Assembly (NCBI GenBank): GCA_028877045.1
Contig: JAGWPQ010000590.1
Coordinates: 1 to 5,031 of the forward strand
DNA: 5,031 nucleotides
From: Bacteroidota bacterium
GTDB taxonomy: Bacteria > Bacteroidota > Bacteroidia > Chitinophagales > Chitinophagaceae
Reading direction: 5' to 3'
The number at the start of each line of letters is the position of its first letter. Position 1 is the first letter of the stretch. Under the pieces are notes generated by a model. It made no database searches, was not told the DNA's origin, and worked only from the letters and a program-made list of their open reading frames with translations. The position numbers and the translations under genes were made by a program. Of this stretch, positions 1 to 5,031 are shown piece after piece.

Positions 1-16
1 ACTGGTTCTTAAAAAA

Positions 17-30
17 CTGATTTCAATCAT
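17..30. promoter_or_regulatory. Distal FNR-like dyad (TGAT-N4-ATCA)
   Basis: The sequence CTGATTTCAATCAT contains TGAT, four bases, then ATCA, a perfect 4-4-4 dyad. It matches the FNR-type consensus TTGAT-N4-ATCAA at eight of ten defined positions. Its centre (23.5) lies 22 bp upstream of the centre of the second dyad, about two helical turns, so two dimers would sit on the same face of the DNA. A short AT-rich dyad can occur by chance; the spacing and the promoter downstream are what make it credible. Confidence 0.4.
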
Positions 31-36
31 AAAATT

Positions 37-54
37 ATATGACATCAGTCATAT
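37..54. promoter_or_regulatory. Proximal Crp/Fnr-like palindrome upstream of the cytochrome operon
   Basis: ATATGACATCAGTCATAT is an inverted repeat with perfect 7-bp arms (ATATGAC / GTCATAT) around a 4-bp spacer. The half-site TGAC/GTCA keeps the TGA...TCA core of the Crp/Fnr superfamily. The centre is at 45.5. If transcription starts about 4 to 6 bases after the promoter-like CATCTTTG at 74-81, the palindrome centres near -40, the usual place for a class II activator. The regulator is unknown, and none is encoded in the window. Confidence 0.5.
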
Positions 55-81
55 TCACAATTCTTAAATGTAGCATCTTTG
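54..81 (+). promoter_or_regulatory. Probable promoter of the cytochrome-porin-cytochrome operon
   Basis: CATCTTTG at 74-81 matches the Bacteroidetes -7 element TAnnTTTG at five of its six defined positions. No good TTTG -33 element lies at the expected distance; the nearest is TTC at 54-56, with a 17-bp spacer. A weak -33 box next to a palindrome is what an activator-dependent promoter looks like. The predicted transcript would start at about 85-87, giving a leader of about 20 bases before the ATG at 106. Confidence 0.4.
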
Positions 82-105
82 CATAAACAAATTAATGTTG
101 TAACA

Positions 106-549
106 ATGAAAAATTTACAATCAACTCAAAAAATGAAAAACGCCGGATTATTAGTTTCAGCGTTTTTATTAACATGTGTTTTTACTTTAGCAACACAGAA
201 ATGCAACGCACAGTCGGCTAAACCCTGGATTGCTCCTGCATCAGCAAGTCAGGTAAAGAACCCTTTTGCCGGTGATGCTAATGCAGCTAAAGAAGGAAAA
301 AAATTGTACGTTACTTATTGCACTCCTTGCCATGGAAATACTGGTAAAGGTGATGGTATTGCAGCCGCAGCCTTAAATCCAAAGCCAGCGAATCATACTT
401 CTGAAGCTGTTCAAAATGAACCGGATGGTTCTTTATATTGGAAAATGACTGAAGGTAGAGGGCCAATGATTTCTTACAAACAACTATTAAAAGATAATCA
501 ACGCTGGCAATTGGTTTGTTACATAAAAACCTTGGGAAAGAAAAAATAA
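106..549 (+). CDS. Secreted monoheme c-type cytochrome
   Basis: This 147-residue protein is a class I-like cytochrome c that would carry electrons in the periplasm. Residues 1-35 form a signal peptide: a basic N-terminus, the hydrophobic run GLLVSAFLLTCVFTLAT, and a likely cut at CNA/QS. The heme-binding motif CTPCH is at 72-76 (bases 319-333), followed by the common GxTGKGDG segment. The Met of GRGPM (residue 121) is the likely sixth heme ligand, and a helix WQLVCYIKTLG closes the fold, as in this family. An in-frame TTG at 79 would begin inside the promoter -7 element, so it is rejected. ATG 106 is preferred, and ATG 133 (MKNAGLLV) is a real alternative that keeps the signal peptide. It is the first gene of a unit with a porin and a second cytochrome, which suggests a respiratory role. 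Its redox partner is not visible. Confidence 0.9.
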   Translation: MKNLQSTQKMKNAGLLVSAFLLTCVFTLATQKCNAQSAKPWIAPASASQVKNPFAGDANAAKEGKKLYVTYCTPCHGNTGKGDGIAAAALNPKPANHTSEAVQNEPDGSLYWKMTEGRGPMISYKQLLKDNQRWQLVCYIKTLGKKK

Positions 550-570
550 TTTCAATTCTGGAAATTATTT
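544..570 (+). other. AT-rich intercistronic hairpin after the first cytochrome gene
   Basis: A 10-bp perfect stem (AAATAATTTC at 544-553 with GAAATTATTT at 561-570) has a 7-base loop and overlaps the stop codon of the cytochrome gene. It has only one G-C pair and no T-run directly after it; the nearest is TTTTT at 582-586. It is therefore too weak to be called a terminator with confidence. It could cause partial termination or protect the upstream message so that the first gene is expressed more than the porin. Confidence 0.3.
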
Positions 571-604
571 AATTGAATATATTTTTAAATAAAAAATTAC
601 TACT

Positions 605-1825
605 GTGAAACAAAATATTTCATTTAAGAGATATGGGTTACTTACCATTCTTTTAATGGGCATTTATGCTCACTCTTTCGCTCAAACTACCAGTACAGTT
701 GACTCTTCAGTTTATGACAGACTCAACTATTTAGAAGAGCAAATGAATTATCATAAATCCGGAGACGATCATTTTATGGTTGTTGGGTTAACTACTTTTG
801 GTTTTGCTAGCAATAAAACAACCAATACATTAAATGGTGTTTCTAATGTTACTAAATCTAACAGCTTTCCTGATGCAGATCATTTCGAATTTAGCCCGAT
901 GCTTTTATGGCGTCATGGGAAGAAATTCTTAATGGAATTTGAACCTTCATTTGCCAATAACTCAGTAGGTGTAAACTGGGCTGATATTTCTTATTTCGTT
1001 ACCCCAAATGTAATTTTACGTGCAGGTTATTTTGTTTTACCATTTGGTACCTATTCAAAAAAACAAGCAGCAGGTTGGATTAACAAATTAGCAACCGATC
1101 CAATGGGAATTGGAGATGTTCCATCCACAGATTATGGAGTTGAAATTGAAGGAGGGTTACCCTTTGGAAGCATGAAGATGAATTATGACTTTGCTTTAAC
1201 AAATGGCCTGCAATTAAATACAGATGGATCTTTAGCCGGAGGCAATATTGTGGATAATAACAATAATAAAACTTTTACAGGCCGTTTAGGATTACTTCCT
1301 TTTTCTAATTCGTCCTTAGAATTAGGTGTTTCAGGAATGTTTGGAAAAACAGGTAATTATGGAACTATTTATCAAAATGTAAAAGCTAATTTGTATGCCT
1401 TTGATTTAAATTATGTAAAAACTTTTGTTCCCATTCTATTAAATATAAAAGGTCAATACAACATTATAAACATTGGTGATGCAAACTATGTTAGTCCGCT
1501 TGATCCAACACAAACTTATACTTTCAAAAATTATACTACAAACGGTTTTATACAATGTGCTATCCGTCCAACTGGTATACAGGCATTACATGATCTTGAA
1601 TTAGCAGGAAGATATACAACTTATTCTACACCCGCCAACTCTACATTTGGCAGTGATCAACATTCGTTTTCAATCGGTTTAAATTATTGGTTGAGTTGGA
1701 GAGCAGTTGCCAGAATTGCCTACGAAACTTATACAGGTAACAGTACTGCAAGTCAGGCATTAAATGCTTTTACCGGCACTACTAATTCTAATACTTTGTA
1801 TTTACAATTCTCTATTCAACTTTAA
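605..1825 (+). CDS. Outer-membrane beta-barrel porin (phosphate-selective porin O/P-like)
   Basis: The 406-residue product is exported: residues 1-26 are a clear signal peptide ending SFA/QTT. This decides for the GTG start at 605, because the next start (Met18) would destroy the signal peptide. After the cut, a short segment DSSVYDRLNYLEEQM (about 33-47) could form a coiled coil, as seen at the front of trimeric porins. From about residue 57 onward the protein alternates hydrophobic and polar residues, with many aromatics, Gly and Asn, in strand-turn-strand form. The segment ILRAGYFVLPFGTY (137-150) followed by GWINKLATDP resembles the porin O/P type. It ends in LYLQFSIQL, a typical last strand, although with Leu rather than the usual Phe. 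The substrate cannot be read from the sequence. It lies 55 bp after one cytochrome gene and 11 bp before another, so co-transcription is likely. Confidence 0.8.
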   Translation: MKQNISFKRYGLLTILLMGIYAHSFAQTTSTVDSSVYDRLNYLEEQMNYHKSGDDHFMVVGLTTFGFASNKTTNTLNGVSNVTKSNSFPDADHFEFSPMLLWRHGKKFLMEFEPSFANNSVGVNWADISYFVTPNVILRAGYFVLPFGTYSKKQAAGWINKLATDPMGIGDVPSTDYGVEIEGGLPFGSMKMNYDFALTNGLQLNTDGSLAGGNIVDNNNNKTFTGRLGLLPFSNSSLELGVSGMFGKTGNYGTIYQNVKANLYAFDLNYVKTFVPILLNIKGQYNIINIGDANYVSPLDPTQTYTFKNYTTNGFIQCAIRPTGIQALHDLELAGRYTTYSTPANSTFGSDQHSFSIGLNYWLSWRAVARIAYETYTGNSTASQALNAFTGTTNSNTLYLQFSIQL

Positions 1826-1836
1826 ATTTCTATTTT

Positions 1837-2121
1837 ATGAAAAAATATAGATCACTTCATACAATATCATTGGGATTGATAATTTTATTCAGCATTATCA
1901 CAATGTCCTCAATGAATAGTTGTGTGCCTTCTAAAGCTGTTGCTGCAAAAACAGGTGTTCAGCTATGGAGCGAAAATTGTCAACGCTGTCACAACACACC
2001 TTCTCCAACAACATTCTCTCCCGAAATATGGGAAACAGTTGGTATGCACATGCAAACCAGAGCATTGCTAACTGAAGCAGAGAGAGATAAAATTGTTGAG
2101 TTTTTGAAATCTGCCAGATAA
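1837..2121 (+). CDS. Small monoheme cytochrome c, probable lipoprotein
   Basis: The 94-residue product is a minimal cytochrome. A hydrophobic N-terminal segment (about 8-25) is followed by SSMNSC, in which Cys29 could be lipidated. The Met-Asn-Ser-Cys box departs from the canonical Leu-Ala-Gly-Cys, so a simple membrane anchor is the alternative. The heme motif CQRCH is at 48-52 (bases 1978-1992). The C-terminal segment WETVGMHMQTRALLTEAERDKIVEFL follows the W..(V)...M...A.L...E...I..(Y/F)L pattern of small monoheme domains. By spacing from Trp65, Met72 is the likely axial ligand, with Met70 as the alternative. Mature length would be only about 66 residues. The gene starts 11 bp after the porin stop codon and is followed by a terminator, so it closes the operon. 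The likely role is membrane-attached electron transfer to or from the first cytochrome, which is an inference. Confidence 0.82.
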   Translation: MKKYRSLHTISLGLIILFSIITMSSMNSCVPSKAVAAKTGVQLWSENCQRCHNTPSPTTFSPEIWETVGMHMQTRALLTEAERDKIVEFLKSAR

Positions 2122-2134
2122 TTTTATAAAATTT

Positions 2135-2167
2135 AAAGAGCCATGATAAATTCATGGCTCTTTTTTT
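2135..2167 (+). terminator. Strong intrinsic terminator between convergent genes
   Basis: A perfect 12-bp stem (2135-2146 with 2152-2163; core GAGCCATGA / TCATGGCTC) has a 5-base loop TAAAT, and a run of seven T residues covers 2161-2167. It ends the cytochrome-porin-cytochrome unit. On the minus strand the same hairpin is followed only by UUUAAAUUUU, so it probably also stops pepT transcription, but less sharply. Confidence 0.9.
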
Positions 2168-3415
2168 CTAACTTTTCTCTTCCCATACCTGCACCAGGTG
2201 GACCAACATTTCTACTGCTTTTTGCATATCTTTTTCACCAATCCATTCGTGTTTGCTGTGTATGGCTTGCATGCCTGTAAATAAATTAGGACAAGGTAAT
2301 CCCATAAAACTTAAACGACTTCCATCGGTACCACCACGTATAGGTTCATTCACCATATTTAAACCGGCACGTTGATAGGCTTCTGTTGCATGTGCTACGA
2401 CTTGCGGATGCAGGTCTAACACTTCTTTCATATTGCGGTATTGTTCGTGCACTTCAAATTCAAAACTTGCCTTTGGATATTTTTTCATAACGCTGCTAAC
2501 AATATTTTTTAATTGTTCTTCATGTTTTAAAAGATTAGCCGTTATAAAATCTCGAATGATAAATTCTATGAAAGCCTTTTCGGCCAAGCCTTCCATACGA
2601 ACCGGATGAATGAACCCTTCTCTTTTTTCTGTTACTTCTGGAGCTAATGTCTCTTTTGGTAATGCCGTTAAAATTTCGCCTGCTATTTTTATGGCATTGA
2701 TCATTTTATTTTTTGCAGTTCCCGGATGCGAGATAACGCCATGTATTGTTATGGTTGCAGCATCGGCACTAAAGGTTTCATCTTCCAATGTCCCTAACTC
2801 GCCGCCGTCTAATGTGTAAGCATAATCGGCATTTATTTTTTTCAGATCAATTTTTGCAGTGCCTTGCCCCACTTCTTCATCAGGTGTAAATAAAATTTTT
2901 ATGGTGCCATGTTTTATTTCGGGATGATTGACTAGATAATTTGCCATGTCCATTATAATGGCAACGCCTGCTTTATCATCGGCACCCAACAAAGTTTTTC
3001 CACTTGCAGTAATGATGGAATGGCCAATATGTTCTTTTAAATAAGGATAATCTTTTATACTGATGATCTGTGTTTCATCATCCGGCAAAATAATATCGCC
3101 TCCCCTGTAATCTTTGTGCAGCAATGGTTTTACATTGGTGCCGCTGCAATCGGGTGCTGTATCAACGTGACTGCAAAAACAAATTACCGGAATATTTTTA
3201 TTTGTGTTTGTAGGAATGGTTGCATATACATAACCAAACTCATCGGCATGTGCATCAACAAGTCCAAATGATTTTAATTCTTCGGCTAAAAGGCCAGAAA
3301 GATTTTTTTGTTTGAATGAACTTGGGTGAGTATTACTTTGAGGATCACTCTGCGTATCGATCTGCACATAACGCATGAATTTTTCAACTACTGTGAATTT
3401 GTAATTATCAATCAT
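2168..3415 (-). CDS. pepT: Peptidase T (tripeptide aminopeptidase, M20 family)
   Basis: This is a cytoplasmic two-zinc aminopeptidase that removes the N-terminal residue from tripeptides. The full family length is present (415 residues; the E. coli enzyme has about 408). Family metal and catalytic residues are visible: HVDTAPD (His83, Asp85), the bridging Asp146 in GADDKAG, the general base Glu180 with Glu181 in TPDEEVGQG, Asp203 in LDGGELG, and His386 in AIHSKHEW. The substrate-binding segment IRGGTDGSRLSFMGLPCPNLFTG is also intact. The frame stays open upstream to an ATG at 3475, but that would add 20 residues not typical of the family and overlap the divergent protease gene, so MIDNYKF at 3415 is chosen. 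The gene stands alone: it is convergent with the cytochrome operon and divergent from the CAAX protease. A general role in peptide turnover is expected, with no evident functional link to its neighbours. Confidence 0.96.
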   Translation of the reverse strand: MIDNYKFTVVEKFMRYVQIDTQSDPQSNTHPSSFKQKNLSGLLAEELKSFGLVDAHADEFGYVYATIPTNTNKNIPVICFCSHVDTAPDCSGTNVKPLLHKDYRGGDIILPDDETQIISIKDYPYLKEHIGHSIITASGKTLLGADDKAGVAIIMDMANYLVNHPEIKHGTIKILFTPDEEVGQGTAKIDLKKINADYAYTLDGGELGTLEDETFSADAATITIHGVISHPGTAKNKMINAIKIAGEILTALPKETLAPEVTEKREGFIHPVRMEGLAEKAFIEFIIRDFITANLLKHEEQLKNIVSSVMKKYPKASFEFEVHEQYRNMKEVLDLHPQVVAHATEAYQRAGLNMVNEPIRGGTDGSRLSFMGLPCPNLFTGMQAIHSKHEWIGEKDMQKAVEMLVHLVQVWEEKS

Positions 3416-3428
3416 GAATCTTAATTTG
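3398..3428 (+). promoter_or_regulatory. Bacteroidetes-type promoter for the CAAX protease gene
   Basis: TTTG at 3398-3401, a 19-bp spacer, and TTAATTTG at 3421-3428 match the Bacteroidetes consensus TTTG ... TAnnTTTG with a single mismatch and typical spacing. Transcription would start near 3432-3435, leaving about 15 bases before the ATG at 3449. The -33 element lies inside the 5' end of pepT, which runs the other way. Confidence 0.55.
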
Positions 3429-3448
3429 TGCAGCAAGATAATTAAACG

Positions 3449-4324
3449 ATGAATAATAAACCGATGATTCAACAAGGATGGTTGCGTGCATTGTTGTTTG
3501 TTTTGCTCGGCTTCCCGCTAACATTTGTCATTGGATTTGGGATCGACATCATTGCCAACGGGATGTATGGGAATGATTTTGCAGCAGCTTCGGTAGATAT
3601 TTCAGCTTTTTTAAAAGATTATATTATTAAAAACATTGCCATAATTTTTATTGTATGGCTTTTCAGGATCTGGATCGATAATGAAACTTTTTATTCACTG
3701 GGTTTTGAATGGAAAGGTCACCAGTTGGATGCATGGACCGGGTTATTTGGTGCATTGCTTGTATTGTTTGTTGGTTCATTGATTCTTGTCATTAATAAAA
3801 ATTTATATTTTACCAATGTTTTTTTTAATTTCTCTGATTTCACTTCAGGAATCATATTATTTATCAGTATTGCATTTGTTGAAGAAATTGTTTTTCGCGG
3901 TTATTTATTAAATAATTTATTGCAAAGTATGAATCAGTGGTGGGCATTAATTATTACAGCAGCAGTATTTACCATCATGCACATTCAAAATTATCAATCA
4001 AATATTTTATCGGTCACTAATATCTTTATTGCGGGATTAGTACTTGGAATAAATTATATCTACACCAAAAATTTATGGTTCTCTGTTTTCTTTCATTTTG
4101 GATGGAACTTTTTTCAGGGTTCGGTTTTGGGTTATCCTATCAGCGGCATTAATGTCGGCAGTGGCATCATGCAACAATCACTCAACGGTGCTGAAAGATT
4201 GACCGGCGGTGATTTTGGCTTTGAAGGATCTATTTTCTGTACTTCATTGCTTGCGTTCATGCTGATAATTTTTTCGTGGCGTTTCAACAGCAATAAAATC
4301 AATACTGTAAAAGAAGAAATATAA
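3449..4324 (+). CDS. CPBP (CAAX/Rce1-like) intramembrane metalloprotease
   Basis: This 291-residue polytopic membrane protein has roughly eight hydrophobic segments (about 12-32, 60-76, 95-115, 132-148, 164-180, 188-204, 207-224 and 261-277). It carries the three family motifs in order: EEIVFRG (Glu145, Glu146, Arg150), FTIMH (Phe174, His178) and HFGWN (His216, Asn220). All expected catalytic residues are present, so it should be an active protease of the PF02517 type. The loop AERLTGGDFGFEGS (248-261) before the last helix is also common in bacterial members. Bacterial homologues have varied roles, such as bacteriocin maturation or immunity and cleavage of membrane proteins; no bacteriocin or prenylation gene is nearby, so the substrate is unknown. 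The ATG at 3449 fits the promoter position; ATG 3464 (Met6) is possible. No Shine-Dalgarno sequence is seen. Confidence 0.92.
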   Translation: MNNKPMIQQGWLRALLFVLLGFPLTFVIGFGIDIIANGMYGNDFAAASVDISAFLKDYIIKNIAIIFIVWLFRIWIDNETFYSLGFEWKGHQLDAWTGLFGALLVLFVGSLILVINKNLYFTNVFFNFSDFTSGIILFISIAFVEEIVFRGYLLNNLLQSMNQWWALIITAAVFTIMHIQNYQSNILSVTNIFIAGLVLGINYIYTKNLWFSVFFHFGWNFFQGSVLGYPISGINVGSGIMQQSLNGAERLTGGDFGFEGSIFCTSLLAFMLIIFSWRFNSNKINTVKEEI

Positions 4325-4343
4325 TTCAGCATAGCTGCTGCTA

Positions 4344-4373
4344 TTGCAATTTCAGAAATTGTTTTATATTTTG
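4344..4373 (+). promoter_or_regulatory. Promoter-like sequence with internal palindrome before the last gene
   Basis: TTG at 4344-4346 and ATATTTTG at 4366-4373 are 19 bp apart, the usual spacing for a Bacteroidetes promoter, though the -7 element misses the TA. Between them sits the 15-bp palindrome CAATTTCAGAAATTG (4347-4361; 7-bp arms around one base), where a repressor would block RNA polymerase. The palindrome plus the following TTTTATATTTT could instead be a weak terminator (5-bp stem, 5-base loop) for the protease gene. Confidence 0.35.
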
Positions 4374-4393
4374 TTTACCTAAAAAAACACCAT

Positions 4394-4942
4394 ATGAAAA
4401 AAACTATCATTGCATCTTTAGTAGGTGCGCTTCTCATGTTCTTCTGGCAATTCCTTTCATGGGGACCGTTGCAACTTCATCGCCCGGCACAGGAATATAC
4501 ACCAAAGCAAGACAGCATCATGGCTTATCTTAATTCGCAATTCTCTGCCGACGGAAGTTATTTCATGCCTACTTTTCCCAAAGGTGCTTCAAGCGCCGAC
4601 ATGGATAAATTAATGAAAAGTTCTGTAGGAAAACCATGGGCCTTCATTCATTATCACAAAGCTTACAATGCAAATATGGGAATGAATATGGCAAGAGGGT
4701 TTTTAGTAAATATTGTTGTGCTGTGGTTATTGTGTTGGATGATTGGTAAAATGGACAACGCAACTTTCGGAACAATTTTCGCAGCAACTTTATTTGTTGG
4801 ATTCATTGGCCTTTTAAGCATCACCTACACTTTTCATATTTGGTATCAAACAAGCGACCTGAATGCGCATCTGATTGATACGATCGCATGTTGGGGAATA
4901 GTCGGAATTTGGCTGGGCTTTTATCTGAAAAAGAAATCTTGA
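4394..4942 (+). CDS. Uncharacterised four-helix membrane protein
   Basis: I cannot assign this 182-residue protein to a named family. It has a first helix at about 4-23, a long polar stretch (24-99), and three further helices at about 100-118, 124-146 and 158-177, ending in KKKS. Lysines at both ends put the termini in the cytoplasm and the 75-residue stretch outside, by the positive-inside rule. That stretch carries TPKQDSIMAYL, FMPTFPKG and KPWAFIHYHKAYNANMGMNMARG, where the His/Tyr and Met-rich residues just before helix 2 look like a conserved functional patch. There is no lipobox and no cleavable signal. It starts 69 bp after the protease gene and may be read from its own promoter or partly from the upstream one. 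The coding sequence is intact, with the same base composition as its neighbours. A role in metal or small-molecule sensing is possible but has no direct support. Confidence 0.85.
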   Translation: MKKTIIASLVGALLMFFWQFLSWGPLQLHRPAQEYTPKQDSIMAYLNSQFSADGSYFMPTFPKGASSADMDKLMKSSVGKPWAFIHYHKAYNANMGMNMARGFLVNIVVLWLLCWMIGKMDNATFGTIFAATLFVGFIGLLSITYTFHIWYQTSDLNAHLIDTIACWGIVGIWLGFYLKKKS

Positions 4943-4966
4943 GTGAAATATTTATAAACTGAATAA

Positions 4967-4998
4967 AAAAAGTTCGATGAGATTTCATCGAACTTTTT
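4967..4998. terminator. Bidirectional intrinsic terminator
   Basis: A perfect 14-bp stem (4967-4980 with 4985-4998; core AGTTCGATGA / TCATCGAACT) has the loop GATT. It ends in TTTTT on the plus strand and carries a matching A-run on the 5' side, so it can work in both directions. It ends the four-helix membrane protein gene and suggests a convergent gene just past the window edge. Confidence 0.88.
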
Positions 4999-5003
4999 AA
5001 CTT

Positions 5004-5031
5004 ATAATTCATAACTCATAATTCATAACTC
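5004..5031. repeat. Tandem heptamer repeat, cut by the window edge
   Basis: The 14-mer ATAATTCATAACTC occurs twice in perfect tandem (5004-5017 and 5018-5031). Each copy is two heptamers, ATAATTC and ATAACTC, differing by one base, so the array is four units of ATAA(T/C)TC. It begins 5 bases after the terminator and continues to the last base, so its true length is unknown. Simple repeats of this kind are, from memory, frequent in Bacteroidetes intergenic regions. No function can be stated. Confidence 0.8.

Noticed and set aside
79..105. In-frame TTG start that would extend the first cytochrome by nine residues
   Set aside because: The TTG lies within the promoter -7 element CATCTTTG and would precede the predicted transcript start; the added residues are not signal-peptide-like.
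106..2121. A multiheme porin-cytochrome conduit for extracellular electron transfer
   Set aside because: Each cytochrome has only one CxxCH motif and the barrel has none, so there is no heme chain able to span the outer membrane.
2120..2133. Perfect 14-bp palindrome AATTTTATAAAATT after the small cytochrome
   Set aside because: It is made only of A and T in an AT-rich genome, overlaps the stop codon and lies before a much stronger terminator; chance is the simplest explanation.
1931..2155. Minus-strand open frame of 74 codons
   Set aside because: It is a shadow antisense to the small cytochrome gene, which has a clear heme motif, and it crosses the terminator hairpin.
2610..2819. Plus-strand open frame of 69 codons inside pepT
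   Set aside because: It is antisense to the conserved catalytic part of pepT and has no recognisable protein features.
3416..3475. Upstream ATG that would extend pepT by 20 residues
   Set aside because: The extension overlaps the divergent protease gene and is not part of the normal peptidase T N-terminus; MIDNYKF at 3415 gives the family length.
4132..4332. Minus-strand open frame of 66 codons
   Set aside because: It is antisense to the C-terminal part of the CAAX protease and shows no protein-like signature.
4425..4613. Plus-strand open frame of 62 codons
   Set aside because: It is an out-of-frame shadow of the four-helix membrane protein gene.
4821..5012. Minus-strand open frame of 63 codons
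   Set aside because: It begins in the tandem repeat, runs through the terminator hairpin and is antisense to the membrane protein gene.

Overview
The window looks like chromosomal DNA from a member of the Bacteroidetes, probably near the Chitinophagaceae/Sphingobacteriia; that placement is an inference. The reasons are the AT-rich coding sequence, start codons without Shine-Dalgarno sequences, promoter-like sites that resemble the Bacteroidetes TTTG / TAnnTTTG pattern, signal peptides ending in an Ala-Gln junction, and the protein styles. No mobile element, CRISPR array, tRNA or rRNA was found. There is no gene-free stretch longer than about 105 bases.

Region 1 (1-2167) is a three-gene plus-strand unit: a secreted monoheme cytochrome c (106-549), an outer-membrane beta-barrel of porin type (605-1825, GTG start) and a very small, probably lipid-anchored monoheme cytochrome c (1837-2121). 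It ends at a strong hairpin terminator. The leader carries two dyads with TGA/TCA half-sites, 22 bp apart, upstream of a weak promoter. This is the layout of a Crp/Fnr-activated promoter, so the unit is most simply read as a respiratory module switched by oxygen, nitrogen oxides or redox state. The oxidoreductase it would serve is not in the window.

Region 2 (2168-3415, minus strand) is a complete peptidase T (pepT), convergent with region 1 across the shared terminator. Region 3 (3449-4324, plus) is a CPBP/CAAX-type intramembrane protease, divergent from pepT with only 33 bp between the start codons. Its best promoter lies partly inside the pepT coding sequence. Region 4 (4394-4942, plus) is a four-helix membrane protein of unknown function with its own promoter-like sequence and a 15-bp palindrome inside that promoter. 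It ends at a strong hairpin, followed by a heptamer tandem repeat that runs off the window edge.

The most system-like part is the cytochrome-porin-cytochrome unit with its paired dyads. pepT and the CAAX protease are well-known families. The four-helix protein is a genuine unknown, but nothing here shows its function. All promoter, operator and terminator calls were made by eye from the sequence.
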